Assembly (NCBI GenBank): GCA_040877935.1
Contig: JBBDNB010000033.1
Coordinates: 1 to 64,000, forward strand
Origin: Chitinophagales bacterium
GTDB lineage: Bacteria > Bacteroidota > Bacteroidia > Chitinophagales > CAIOSU01
DNA length: 64,000 nt
Reading direction: 5' to 3'
The number at the start of each line of letters is the position of its first letter. The first letter of the stretch is position 1. The position numbers and the translations under genes were made by a program. Below are positions 24,059-33,398 of this stretch, piece by piece. A model generated the notes under the pieces. That model was given only the letters and a program-made list of their open reading frames with translations, was not told the origin of the DNA and did not search any database.

Positions 24059-26428
24059 CTATTGAACACTGATTTTTCCCTGGTGAATTAATTGCTGTCC
24101 ATCATTAATGCTGTAAAAATACAGCGCATTTTGCAAAGCTGCCTTTTTTAATGAAATTCGATTGAGCTCATTTTGTAAAATTCTTTTAAGTACAATTTTT
24201 CCTGTCAAATCCATGATTTGAAAATTCAGTGGAAAATCTGCTTTGCCCTCAAATTTGAGCATTAACTCCTGATCGCCCGACACCGGATTTGGAAATACTT
24301 TTATACTCAATGCATTTTGACCTGCTATAGAAATATTTGTAGTATCATTTGGATCGGGTTGATAAAAACAACTGTCATTATCAGTATTTGCATCTTCATC
24401 ATAATTAATAGCGAAAGGATCGGTACAGCCATAGACTTTTGGAATACAAGAACCGTCATCGAAATCCAGGCCAGCCTGGTAGTTGAGTGCTGAAGTGTCT
24501 TTGCAGCCATAGGTGTAATTCAATTGAATGGCCTCAAAAGCATTCAATTTGCCATAGCCCCAGGTATTGTCGGGCAATTGATTGCCGGTATAAGTATCCT
24601 GCTTGGCTGAATTGATGATTACATCTTTTACTTCCCTGAAACATGCATCGGGATTTTTTTCAAAAAACAAAGCAGCAAAACCAGCCACTACAGGCGAGGC
24701 CATACTGGTACCTCCATTTCTAAAATGCTTGCCACCAATGGCTACTTTTTGGCGATCGCTATTTCCCAAAGAAATATTGATCTGTGCCTGATTGCCGGTG
24801 GCAATAGTAGTACTTCCAGTTGCCGAAATATCGGGCTTTGTCCTGCCGTCCCTTGTTGGGCCCAAGCTCGAAGTCGGATTTATTTGATTCACAAATGCGG
24901 CTTCACCGGTTATAACTAGGTTTGAATCCACATCCAGGTAATCAGTTCTGTTGGCATAATTCCCCACAGAAATCACTTTATCTGAAGCCTGTATGCTACT
25001 AACCATGCTCTTTTGATTGTCGGGAAACTTGTAGTTCACAATTTCAGGCATGTCATTTACAGAAGGGACATTTTGGACAATATTGGAATTGCCAATAAGC
25101 ACCTGACTTCCCCAACTGTCAAAAGAACCAGTTCCGGTAGTGCTCAATCGCCAGTAATGAGAAGAATTACTTGCCGCAATATTAAAATCAAGGTAATAAT
25201 AACCATCTTCTTTTAATTCTGCACGGATAACTACATTGCCAACTCCTACCAAGTTTTCACTGATGGTTTCGGTTAAATTTCCAGGCTCTAGATTAAAATC
25301 CTGCTTGATATTGAAAAAATCCGTAGCCGCCAATGTAGCAGGTGCTGAACCAGCTCCGGGATCATCAGCCGAAATCTGAAAATACACACTGTCGAAATCT
25401 GCTGTATCAGACCACAATTGTATTGAAACATTATTCAAAACATTAGTGTAGCTGTACCATGTAAAAGCCGTATCTGCCGTTACCTCATAGCCCAGGTGAT
25501 AATTAAATCCTCCGGCATTGCCATTGGCCATAACCACTGCTCTTCCACAACGCTCTTCCAACAATCCATCTACAATTTTAGAAGCCATATCCGTGCCGTC
25601 ACGTGAGCCAAAATAGGTGCCCAGGCTGCCGTTGATTACACAAGGTTTGCCCATAGCGTCCGCTTTCTTGAAAATATAATCTATACCATCAATAAGTCTG
25701 CTTAGAAATGTGGCTTCGAAATTAAATGCAACTACAATCAGATCAGATTCTGGAGCCATACCTTTGAATCGACCTGTGGCTCTGCCATTTCCTGCCGCAA
25801 TTCCTGAAACAGTAGTGCCATGTCCATTTGTCCCAACAGGTTGTTCAAAATGCGTACAATTGCCCTGATCAATATCTACCTGGTTCCACTGCTGTCCATA
25901 ATTATATGGTGCCGGGCTATTTACATTGCTCACCCTTTGGTCCCATATATATTTAATCCGAGTTTGGCCATTGGGTTTTATAAAATCTTCATGTTCAAAC
26001 CAAATGCCGAAATCCACTATTCCAACAATAACATCTTTTCCGGTATAGGCTTGGCTTAAAGGGGCTGCTCCCTGGTGAATGGGCAATATATTGTTCTTAA
26101 TGATGGCCGTATCTGCCAATGGAACTACCGGAATATCTGCATTCTCCACAGCAATGATGGCCGATTCATCCAGAAAAGGTTCTAATTGCGAAAGTGGAAT
26201 ATTGATGTGATGGTATTGGTCAACACCGTATTTGTAATATCCCCCGTGTTTTACTACTACTTTTTCAACAGCAGAAGTTTCGCCTTTTACAAAAAGATTA
26301 AGGTCGTTTTTCTGAAATTTCTCACTGTTGATCAGACTTCTGGAGAATAAGTCTAATTTGCTGTTTTGCTGAGCAAAAAGTAAAAAACTGCTATTGAGCA
26401 ATAAAAGAAAGATGCAATACCTGATCAT
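24059..26428 (-). CDS. Secreted S8 subtilisin-like serine protease with T9SS sorting domain
   Basis: A 789-residue protein with a signal peptide (1-19). The catalytic triad is Asp139 in VGIVDFGIWFEHEDF, His203 in GTNGHGTTVSGIAAG and Ser575 in NGGTSMASPVVAGF; the oxyanion Asn302 lies in VMANGNAGG. A roughly 150-residue insert (about 315-470) sits between His and Ser, as in fervidolysin-like and other Bacteroidota subtilases. After the protease come two short Cys-containing repeats of the form GC-x-D-x-x-A-x-NY...DDGSC (641-689), then a type A T9SS sorting domain (VFPNPVSGDQ onward, from about 710). It should be exported and anchored at the surface or released. Confidence 0.92.
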   Translation of the reverse strand: MIRYCIFLLLLNSSFLLFAQQNSKLDLFSRSLINSEKFQKNDLNLFVKGETSAVEKVVVKHGGYYKYGVDQYHHINIPLSQLEPFLDESAIIAVENADIPVVPLADTAIIKNNILPIHQGAAPLSQAYTGKDVIVGIVDFGIWFEHEDFIKPNGQTRIKYIWDQRVSNVNSPAPYNYGQQWNQVDIDQGNCTHFEQPVGTNGHGTTVSGIAAGNGRATGRFKGMAPESDLIVVAFNFEATFLSRLIDGIDYIFKKADAMGKPCVINGSLGTYFGSRDGTDMASKIVDGLLEERCGRAVVMANGNAGGFNYHLGYEVTADTAFTWYSYTNVLNNVSIQLWSDTADFDSVYFQISADDPGAGSAPATLAATDFFNIKQDFNLEPGNLTETISENLVGVGNVVIRAELKEDGYYYLDFNIAASNSSHYWRLSTTGTGSFDSWGSQVLIGNSNIVQNVPSVNDMPEIVNYKFPDNQKSMVSSIQASDKVISVGNYANRTDYLDVDSNLVITGEAAFVNQINPTSSLGPTRDGRTKPDISATGSTTIATGNQAQINISLGNSDRQKVAIGGKHFRNGGTSMASPVVAGFAALFFEKNPDACFREVKDVIINSAKQDTYTGNQLPDNTWGYGKLNAFEAIQLNYTYGCKDTSALNYQAGLDFDDGSCIPKVYGCTDPFAINYDEDANTDNDSCFYQPDPNDTTNISIAGQNALSIKVFPNPVSGDQELMLKFEGKADFPLNFQIMDLTGKIVLKRILQNELNRISLKKAALQNALYFYSINDGQQLIHQGKISVQ

Positions 26429-26675
26429 AAGACAATTTTGAGCTTTTACTATAAAATACTAATCAACATTTAAGGCAGTTTCAGAATCTTGAATTTTAGA
26501 CCTTAAACTTTGTCAACAAATCAAACTTATTGAATTTTATTATACTTTCACCGCGATTTATCAACAACACCACATCTTAATTGTATCAATTCTAAATTTA
26601 GCAAATAATACTGCATTTCTTTAAAAAGTGAATTAATACAAGTAATTTAGACCCTCTAAAAGCGCAGCAGAAAAT
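26429..26675. other. Divergent intergenic region
   Basis: This AT-rich 247-bp gap separates the divergent subtilase and Fe-S protein genes and must hold both promoters. I found no full TTG-N20-TAnnTTTG match; near matches such as TAAACTTTG about 26505 have the wrong spacing inside the -7 element. Confidence 0.4.
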
Positions 26676-28037
26676 ATGGAGTTAGTTCAGATTATCGTAT
26701 TTATACTTGTATTTGCATTGACACTTTTTCTCTTTTTCAAGGAGGCAAAGTTTATTTACCGAAACATCAAACTTGGCAGACCAAAGCAAATTGACGACAA
26801 CAAAAGCGAGCGGTTTAAAAGAATGCTGCTGATTGCTTTTGGGCAGAAAAAAATGTTCAAAAATCTAATTCCGGCTTTTCTGCATTTGGCCATTTACGTT
26901 GCGTTTTTGATTACCCAAATAGAGTTGATAGAAATTCTTATCGATGGATTTACCGGAAAACACCGCTTGTTTTTCAATTTGGTAGAAGGATCTGCAATAG
27001 GCGAAGGAATTTACATCGGCATCATTACTACAATTGAGGCCTTATCCATTTTGGCATTTATTGCAACCATTGCTTTCCTGGCAAGAAGAAATTTACTAAA
27101 AGTTCCCCGCTTAACCATGTCGGAAATGAATGGCTGGCCTAAGTTGGATGCCAATATCATCCTTTTTGTAGAGTTGTATTTAATCATTTGCATATTCTTG
27201 ATGAATGGTGCAGATATGGCTCGTGAAAAAGCTTTAACTGGCGAGGATTATGGTTTTCCAATCAGTGGTGCTTTAATGCCTTTGTTTGCGAATTTTAGCC
27301 CTGATACATTGAAAATTTTAGAGCGCATTGGCTGGTGGGGACACATCTTAGGGGTGTTTGCTTTTTTGGTTTACATTCCCCACTCAAAGCATTTGCATAT
27401 CATGCTGGCATTTCCAAATGTATATTTCAGCAGGCTATTTGAAAAAGGCAGACTGAACAATATGGAGGCTGTCACCAATGAAGTAAAATTGATGATGGAT
27501 CCCAATGCCGATCCTTATGCAGAACCTGAAGCTTCAGAGGGTGGAGAAGAAGAAGTTCCTGAAAAATTTGGAGCCAAAGATGTTCAAGACCTGAACTGGA
27601 AACACCTCTTGGATGCATACAGCTGTACCGAATGTGGAAGATGCAGTGCTGCATGCCCGGCCAGTCAGACCGGCAAAAAACTATCTCCCCGTAAAATAAT
27701 GATGGACACCCGTGATAGACTGGAAGAAGTGGGAAAAGGCATAGATGAGCACGGCCCTGATTTCACCGACAATAAATCTCTTCTTGGGGATTATATCACT
27801 ACTGAGGAATTAAGAGCATGTACAACATGCAATGCCTGTGTAGAAGAATGTCCGGTTTCTATCAATCCATTGGATATTATTTTTGAATTGCGCAGACATT
27901 TAATTATGGAAGATTCCAATTCTCCGGAAGAATGGAATCTAATGTTTAACAATATTGAAAATAACGGAGCTCCATGGCAGTTTTCTCCAACAGACAGATT
28001 GAAATGGGCTGATGAATTAGAAAAAGGAAAAGCGTAA
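26676..28037 (+). CDS. Membrane-bound iron-sulfur protein (HdrD/EtfD-like N-terminal part)
   Basis: A 453-residue protein with an N-terminal membrane domain of about five or six helices (roughly residues 3-22, 65-85, 110-132, 165-185 and 225-247) and His residues such as in WWGHILGVF and YIPHSKHLHI that could ligate haem as in NarI. A soluble C-terminal domain carries two [4Fe-4S] motifs: CTECGRCSAACP (Cys317, 320, 323, 327) and CTTCNACVEECP (Cys382, 385, 388, 392). This layout fits electron transfer between a soluble donor, perhaps an electron-transfer flavoprotein, and quinone. The CCG-domain subunit follows after 6 bp, so the usual single protein is split in two. Confidence 0.87.
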   Translation: MELVQIIVFILVFALTLFLFFKEAKFIYRNIKLGRPKQIDDNKSERFKRMLLIAFGQKKMFKNLIPAFLHLAIYVAFLITQIELIEILIDGFTGKHRLFFNLVEGSAIGEGIYIGIITTIEALSILAFIATIAFLARRNLLKVPRLTMSEMNGWPKLDANIILFVELYLIICIFLMNGADMAREKALTGEDYGFPISGALMPLFANFSPDTLKILERIGWWGHILGVFAFLVYIPHSKHLHIMLAFPNVYFSRLFEKGRLNNMEAVTNEVKLMMDPNADPYAEPEASEGGEEEVPEKFGAKDVQDLNWKHLLDAYSCTECGRCSAACPASQTGKKLSPRKIMMDTRDRLEEVGKGIDEHGPDFTDNKSLLGDYITTEELRACTTCNACVEECPVSINPLDIIFELRRHLIMEDSNSPEEWNLMFNNIENNGAPWQFSPTDRLKWADELEKGKA

Positions 28038-28043
28038 AAATAT

Positions 28044-28832
28044 ATGAGCAATACAGTTCCAACAATGGCCGATATGTCGGCCAAAGGTGAAGAACCTGAA
28101 GTATTATTCTGGGTAGGATGTGCCGGAAGCTTTGATCAAAGAGCACAATCCATTACCCAGGCATTTGTAAAAATCCTGAATCATGTGGGGATTAAATTTG
28201 CTGTGCTAGGCACCGAGGAATCCTGCACAGGCGATCCCGCCAAAAGAGCCGGTAATGAATTCCTGTTTCAAATGCAGGCCGTTACCAATATTGAAGTTCT
28301 GAACGGCTATAATGTTAAAAACATCGTTACTACCTGCCCGCATTGCTTCAATACATTGAAAAATGAATATCCTGCACTGGGTGGAAATTACAAAGTGATA
28401 CATCATTCGGCTTATCTCCAGCAACTGATAGATGAAGGCCGCATCAAACTAAAAGAAGGCGGATTTTTCAAAGGCAAGAAAATCACCTATCACGATTCCT
28501 GTTACCTGGGACGAGCCAATGACATTTATGAAGCACCAAGAAAAGTTCTGGAAGCATTGGATGCAGAATTGGTAGAAATGAAACGCTGCAGAACCAAAGG
28601 GCTTTGCTGTGGAGCCGGTGGCTCGCAAATGTTCAAGGAAGATGAAAAAGGAGACAAACGGATCAATCAGGAACGCACGGAAGATATGCTGGACAGTAAA
28701 TCAGAATATGTTGCGGCAGCTTGTCCTTTCTGCATGACCATGCTTGGAGATGGCATCAAAGAAAGAGACAAGCAAAATGAAGTTAAAGTTTTGGATTTGG
28801 CTGAACTAATGGCCAAAAGCGAGGGTTTGTAA
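28044..28832 (+). CDS. CCG-domain iron-sulfur protein (HdrB/HdrD-like)
   Basis: A 262-residue cytoplasmic protein with two cysteine-rich CCG-type domains. The first has WVGCAGSFD (Cys26), ESCTGD (Cys61) and TTCPHC (Cys98, Cys101), so the double-Cys position is modified. The second has HDSCYLGR (Cys153), LCCGAGG (Cys188, Cys189) and ACPFC (Cys227, Cys230), a full CCG site for a non-cubane [4Fe-4S] cluster as in heterodisulfide reductase HdrB. It forms an operon with the membrane Fe-S protein 6 bp upstream and probably completes its electron path. Substrate unknown. Confidence 0.87.
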   Translation: MSNTVPTMADMSAKGEEPEVLFWVGCAGSFDQRAQSITQAFVKILNHVGIKFAVLGTEESCTGDPAKRAGNEFLFQMQAVTNIEVLNGYNVKNIVTTCPHCFNTLKNEYPALGGNYKVIHHSAYLQQLIDEGRIKLKEGGFFKGKKITYHDSCYLGRANDIYEAPRKVLEALDAELVEMKRCRTKGLCCGAGGSQMFKEDEKGDKRINQERTEDMLDSKSEYVAAACPFCMTMLGDGIKERDKQNEVKVLDLAELMAKSEGL

Positions 28833-28843
28833 ACAAAAAATAA

Positions 28844-29338
28844 ATGGCAGTTTTTGAAAACATTCCCGACCACGCAAGAGTGTGGATTTACCAAAGCAAT
28901 CACAGATTAGAAGATCCACATGCCGAATGGCTGCAATCAGAAGCCAATGATTTTGTGGCCAATTGGGCAGCACATGGCAAAGGCTTAAAAGCCGAAGCTG
29001 CAGTATTACACAATTACTTTCTGATTTTTATGATTGATGAAGCACAGGCACAAGCTTCAGGATGCTCAATTGATGCATCTGTAAATTTTGTGCGTTCTGC
29101 TCAACTCACGCTCAAATGTGATTTCTTTCAGCGATTGCACATTACTTACCGAAAAGACAAAAACAGCCCTGTAGAATCTGCTGACCAGGAAACTTTTGAA
29201 AAAATGTTGGAATCTGGAGCAGTAAATGAGGATACAATAGTATTCAACAACCTGGTAAACAACAAAGCCGAATGGCTTGAAAAATGGGAGGTTCCGCTCT
29301 CCCAGAGCTGGCATGCAAAATTTTTCAGCAAAGTGTAA
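28844..29338 (+). CDS. Conserved Bacteroidota protein of unknown function
   Basis: A 164-residue cytoplasmic protein 11 bp after the CCG-domain gene. VWIYQSNHRL, then GKGLKAEAAVLHNYFLIFMIDE and SGCSIDASVNFVRSAQ, are well-kept parts of a family common in Bacteroidota. Database entries often label it an ABC transporter ATPase, but no Walker A or signature motif is present, so that label looks wrong. Its place in the Fe-S operon suggests a linked role. I cannot assign a function. Confidence 0.75.
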   Translation: MAVFENIPDHARVWIYQSNHRLEDPHAEWLQSEANDFVANWAAHGKGLKAEAAVLHNYFLIFMIDEAQAQASGCSIDASVNFVRSAQLTLKCDFFQRLHITYRKDKNSPVESADQETFEKMLESGAVNEDTIVFNNLVNNKAEWLEKWEVPLSQSWHAKFFSKV

Positions 29339-29388
29339 CCTTTTTTTATGGCTTTCGTAAAATGGGAAACAACCAAAAAACTATAGCC

Positions 29389-29541
29389 ATGAAAAATTCA
29401 GGAACCATGAAAAAGATAGGCCGATTTGTAGTAGCATTTACAATATTTGCACTATACACCAGCTTTTCCCCATCAGATGGAACCATTGAAGACCCTTCAA
29501 TAAGTTCTGCTGAGCAAACCCACACTGAACAACTTGCTTAA
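29389..29541 (+). CDS. Small exported or membrane-anchored protein
   Basis: A 50-residue protein from ATG 29389 (alternatives 29362 and 29407). A basic start (KNSGTMKKIGR) precedes a hydrophobic stretch (FVVAFTIFALYTSF) and an acidic/Ser tail (PSDGTIEDPSISSAEQ), so it is a short signal or anchor sequence with a ~25-residue tail. It follows the Fe-S operon by 50 bp and converges on the transporter gene with a 1-bp gap. Whether it is translated is uncertain. Confidence 0.4.
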   Translation: MKNSGTMKKIGRFVVAFTIFALYTSFSPSDGTIEDPSISSAEQTHTEQLA

Positions 29542-29542
29542 T

Positions 29543-30991
29543 TCAGGAAGTTAAGAGCATATAAATTGTTGTAATCAGTACACCTGTTAAATTGAGGTAT
29601 ATCCCCGTTTTTGCCATATCCTTTATTTGCAAATGACCCGATGCGAATATTATTGTATTGGGCGCAGTTGCTACCGGCAACATAAACGCAAATGAAGCAG
29701 AGATGGTAGCCGGGATCATCAATAATTCTGGAGAAATACCTGCCCCTACTGCTATTGCAGCAAGTAAGGGTAAAAACAATTGCGTAGTCGCCATATTAGA
29801 GGTCATTTCCGTTAAAAAAGTGAGACAAAAGCAAACCACCAAAATACTTACAAACACAGGCACTTCACTCACAAAGCTGATTTGCCCTGCCAGCCATTCG
29901 CTCAATCCGCTTTCCTGAAAACCAGCGGCCAGAGCAAAACCACCTCCAAAAAGCAAAATTACTTCCAGTGGCAATTTCTTAACATCTTCCCAGTGCAAAA
30001 GGCGTTTGCCTTTTCCTTCTTTACTAGGAATTAAAAAGAACAAAGTAGCAATCAAAACCGCAACAGTTCCATCTTTAAAATATTCAGGGTGTGCAAACAA
30101 TTCTGACCAACCAGGCAATTTGATAAAATTCAAATCCAAAGGTGCACGGGTAAACCACAATAATGCCATCAATGAAAACAGAAAAGACACCCATTTTTCT
30201 TCATACTTCATTCCACCCAGATTTTTGTACTCATTTCTGAATAATTGAAATTCTTCTTTTGGCAAAACTACCCCAGAGAAATACATGTACTTTATCAAAA
30301 AATAAGCAGCCCCCAGCATTAAAATACTTAATGGCAACATTCTTAAAAACCAGGCCAGAAAAGTAGGTGCCTGTTGATCGGGGAACAAGGTTTGAAACTG
30401 CGAAAGAAAAATCAAATTAGGGGGTGTACCGATGAGCGTAGCAATTCCGCCAATAGAAGCAGAATATGCTATTCCCAATAACAAGCCTATAGCTAACTTC
30501 TTAGCATGTGCGCTACAGGATTTATTTAATTGCGTTAAAACAGCAATTGCTGTGGGCAACATCATCATAGTAGTTGCAGTATTTGACATCCACATTGATA
30601 AAAACCATGAAGCCAACATCATGCCAAGCAATACCCCGCTGATATTACTGCCGGTCATCAATATTATTCTTAAAGCAATTCTGCGGTGCAAATTCCATTT
30701 TTCCATGGCAAAAGCCACCATAAAACCACCAATGAAAAGCCACAGCACATGGTGCATATATTGCGGAGCAACATCAGCAGTACTCATAATACCAAAAAGA
30801 GGAAACAAAAGTACCGGCAACATAGAAGTTATGGCAATCGGCACCACTTCAGTGATCCACCAAATGGCCATCCAGAGGACAACAAAAGTCATGTGCGCAA
30901 CTGTTGCATCCACACCCTGTTTTAGCAATAACAAATCCACAGCCATTCCCACAGCAGGACCAATCAAGCGCTTTAAAATGTCTATGAACAT
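29543..30991 (-). CDS. SLC13/DASS-family sodium:dicarboxylate-type transporter
   Basis: A 482-residue protein with about a dozen membrane segments. The first substrate/sodium motif SNTATTMMMLP is at 136-146 and the second reads TSNMATTQLFLP near 420, so the canonical second SNT has Met in place of Thr. ITEVVPIAITSMLPVLLFPLFGI and ASFAFMLPVATAPNTIIFASG are family signatures. Members import succinate and other C4-dicarboxylates, citrate or sulfate with Na+; the exact substrate is not readable. The gene stands alone, convergent with the Fe-S operon. Confidence 0.9.
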   Translation of the reverse strand: MFIDILKRLIGPAVGMAVDLLLLKQGVDATVAHMTFVVLWMAIWWITEVVPIAITSMLPVLLFPLFGIMSTADVAPQYMHHVLWLFIGGFMVAFAMEKWNLHRRIALRIILMTGSNISGVLLGMMLASWFLSMWMSNTATTMMMLPTAIAVLTQLNKSCSAHAKKLAIGLLLGIAYSASIGGIATLIGTPPNLIFLSQFQTLFPDQQAPTFLAWFLRMLPLSILMLGAAYFLIKYMYFSGVVLPKEEFQLFRNEYKNLGGMKYEEKWVSFLFSLMALLWFTRAPLDLNFIKLPGWSELFAHPEYFKDGTVAVLIATLFFLIPSKEGKGKRLLHWEDVKKLPLEVILLFGGGFALAAGFQESGLSEWLAGQISFVSEVPVFVSILVVCFCLTFLTEMTSNMATTQLFLPLLAAIAVGAGISPELLMIPATISASFAFMLPVATAPNTIIFASGHLQIKDMAKTGIYLNLTGVLITTIYMLLTS

Positions 30992-31091
30992 TAGGTAAGA
31001 AGATGATTTAAGGAAATGAAGTTAGGAATTTGTTTGGATGTGGGGAAAGAGTTAGGCTGTAGCATTCAAAACTAAAACTAATTTAGTGTCT

Positions 31092-31099
31092 TATTTTTG
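31092..31099 (+). promoter_or_regulatory. Candidate -7 element upstream of the gldL-gldM unit
   Basis: TATTTTTG matches TAnnTTTG, giving a leader of about 80 bases to the gldL start at 31185. No TTG is at the expected -33 spacing. Confidence 0.35.
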
Positions 31100-31184
31100 A
31101 TTTAAATGCACTACCTGTCTGTATAACTCTTTGAAAATATTGCTATATTAGCACACTTATAAAAAAGACCCTAATAAATTTTGA

Positions 31185-31709
31185 ATGCTTATGGCAACTA
31201 AAAAGAGAGAAAAGTTCAGTGCATTTAACCTGGCATATGGAATTGGAGCATCTATCGTATTGACAGGAGTACTTTTCAAGTTTTTACACTGGGAATATGC
31301 CAATGAAATGTTATTTGTAGGATTATCCACCGAGGCAATTCTGTTTTTCGTTTCTGCATGGGAAAAAGTGGACACCGGATACAAGTGGGAGAAAGTTTTC
31401 CCACAACTTTCCAAGGAAGGGGAAACCAGTGCCGAGCAATTGGAAAAAGCAGTGGAAAATGCCATTGAAAAAGCCAACATGGATCCCCAGGTAGTTGAAA
31501 AACTCAGCAAAAGCATGGAGTTGATGGAACAGAACATTACCAAGATGGCTGAAGCCTCCAAAGCCGCAAACCTGCAAGACCAAATCAGCCGTTTGCAATC
31601 TGCTACTGAAAATTTTGAACATGAAATTTCAAAATTGAATAAAAATGTGGCTGAAATGAATAAGTATTATGAAAAAATGCTTGCTGTAATGGGCAACCGT
31701 GAAGCATGA
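31185..31709 (+). CDS. gldL: GldL-family inner-membrane motor protein
   Basis: A 174-residue protein (172 from ATG 31191) with two membrane helices (about 16-34 and 40-59) separated by a short turn, then a cytoplasmic helical coiled-coil tail (about 75-170). The key charged residues of the GldL membrane motor are kept: Lys32 in GVLFKFLHW, with His35 next to it, and Glu50 in LSTEAILFF. GldL and GldM form a 5:2 proton-driven motor that powers type IX secretion and gliding. In this locus the gene begins a three-gene unit with gldM and an outer-membrane fusion protein, without gldK or gldN. Confidence 0.9.
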   Translation: MLMATKKREKFSAFNLAYGIGASIVLTGVLFKFLHWEYANEMLFVGLSTEAILFFVSAWEKVDTGYKWEKVFPQLSKEGETSAEQLEKAVENAIEKANMDPQVVEKLSKSMELMEQNITKMAEASKAANLQDQISRLQSATENFEHEISKLNKNVAEMNKYYEKMLAVMGNREA

Positions 31710-31770
31710 TCAAACACCCGGGCATACTTATTCCACTTTCTAATACAAAATATCATTAACCGCGAGGAGA

Positions 31771-33390
31771 ATGCAAAACAATCAATCACTACGACAGAAA
31801 ATGATCAATATGCTTTATTTGGTATTGATCGGAATGGTATTTATGAATCCGGTACTCGATTTCATTGAATTGTTTACTGATATGAACAAAACCCTAGAAA
31901 GGGCCAATTACAGAATTGAGCAGAAAAACAATCAAACACTAAAAACACTAAAAAGGGTTTTGGAAGCTGATTCTGCTAAATACCATGGTATATACAGCAA
32001 GCTTGAAAAAGCCCGGATGATCAGCGACACTACTATTAACTTTCTGGATTCCATAAAAAACAGTCTAATAATCGAATCGGGCGGATACAGAGGAATGCAC
32101 ATAAAATCTGCAAAAGATGCAACCATGTCTCACCGGAAAATGATTAAAGATGGTGTGGCCTTGGACATCAAAGAAAGATTGGAGACAGTCAAAAGCCAAC
32201 TGCTTAACCTTATGGACGAATCTGAAACTGCCATGCTCGACACTGTTCTTATTACCACAGATACTCTCAGAAAAATAGATGGAAATCTAATGGAATGGGA
32301 GAAATATTACTTCGATGAAGTCCCATTAAATGCTGTTATCGCTTTACTCACTAAATTTCAAAATGATATCCGACTCTCACAGTCAATGGTAATAAAAAAA
32401 TACTATGATATTACAGAAAGAGGTTTCGATGTTTCTATGACAACGCCTGAAGCCGTTGAACTCGACACCATTTTGTTAGAAAAAGGAGTACGCAAGTTTG
32501 ATGTATTTGACATTGGAGATGATGGTACCGCCCGGATAATTATACCCAATATTCCAAAACAATCACTCGGTGATGCAATGATTTATCAATATGATGATGC
32601 AGGAAATATAATCGATAGTTTTGCATTTAAAAACGGAGTAGGTGAAATAGAACTGAACACCAGTCAAATAGGTGAGTTTAAGGTAAAAGGAGTTGTTAAA
32701 TTCAGATATCCCGCTCCTAAAGACCCACAAGCCAAAGAATCAGGTAAAATCCAAGATGAAACCCTAACTCAAGAATACCCCTTTGAAATAAATTACGATG
32801 TAATTAATCCACAGCCACACATCAGTCAAAAAGATTTCAATGTTTTATATGTTGGAGTGAATAATCCTATTAAAGTAAACCACCCTGAGCACAATCGTGA
32901 GAAATACGAAGTCACTATTAGCCAGGGAGAAATAATAGATAATGGTGAAGAGTTTTTTGCTCGTGTAAACCGCACTGGATTTGCCTATGTCACATTAAAA
33001 ATACCGGATAAAAATGGTGCGATGAAAACCGTAAATACTGAGAAATTTATGGTCAAAGAACTACCTAAACCAACAGCTAAAGTTTACAATCGCGTAGGAG
33101 GTGACATGCCTTCAAAACTATTCAAACAGCAGAAAGGATTAAAAGTAGAATTGGACAACCTTCCTTATGATGCAAATTACAGGGTTGTAGAGTACAAAAT
33201 CACCTATATTAATTCCAATGGACTTGGAATATTTCGTGAAAAGGTAAAAGGTTCTTATTTTACAGGACGTGCCAAAGAATTAGTTGATCTGGCTCAACCT
33301 GGTGACATCTTTATTTTTGAAGAGATTTTTGTAAAAGGGCCAAACGGCAAAAATGAGGAAATTGAATCCTTAGTATTTAATATTAAATAA
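31771..33390 (+). CDS. gldM: GldM-family motor shaft protein
   Basis: A 539-residue protein with a single N-terminal membrane helix following the GldM signature LRQKMINMLYLVLIGMVFMN (7-26), then a long periplasmic part. Residues 40-235 correspond to the helical first domain (FDEVPLNAVIALLTKFQNDIR near 184-204); the remaining 300 residues are beta-rich, as in the D2-D4 domains that carry torque to the outer membrane, with ITYINSNG and IFEEIFVKGPNGK near the end. Size equals canonical GldM. It starts 61 bp after gldL and ends 8 bp before the outer-membrane gene, so all three should be one transcript. Confidence 0.9.
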   Translation: MQNNQSLRQKMINMLYLVLIGMVFMNPVLDFIELFTDMNKTLERANYRIEQKNNQTLKTLKRVLEADSAKYHGIYSKLEKARMISDTTINFLDSIKNSLIIESGGYRGMHIKSAKDATMSHRKMIKDGVALDIKERLETVKSQLLNLMDESETAMLDTVLITTDTLRKIDGNLMEWEKYYFDEVPLNAVIALLTKFQNDIRLSQSMVIKKYYDITERGFDVSMTTPEAVELDTILLEKGVRKFDVFDIGDDGTARIIIPNIPKQSLGDAMIYQYDDAGNIIDSFAFKNGVGEIELNTSQIGEFKVKGVVKFRYPAPKDPQAKESGKIQDETLTQEYPFEINYDVINPQPHISQKDFNVLYVGVNNPIKVNHPEHNREKYEVTISQGEIIDNGEEFFARVNRTGFAYVTLKIPDKNGAMKTVNTEKFMVKELPKPTAKVYNRVGGDMPSKLFKQQKGLKVELDNLPYDANYRVVEYKITYINSNGLGIFREKVKGSYFTGRAKELVDLAQPGDIFIFEEIFVKGPNGKNEEIESLVFNIK

Positions 33391-33398
33391 ACATCATC

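Noticed and set aside
28844-29338. ABC transporter ATPase
   Set aside because: The family often carries this label, but no Walker A, Walker B or signature motif is present.
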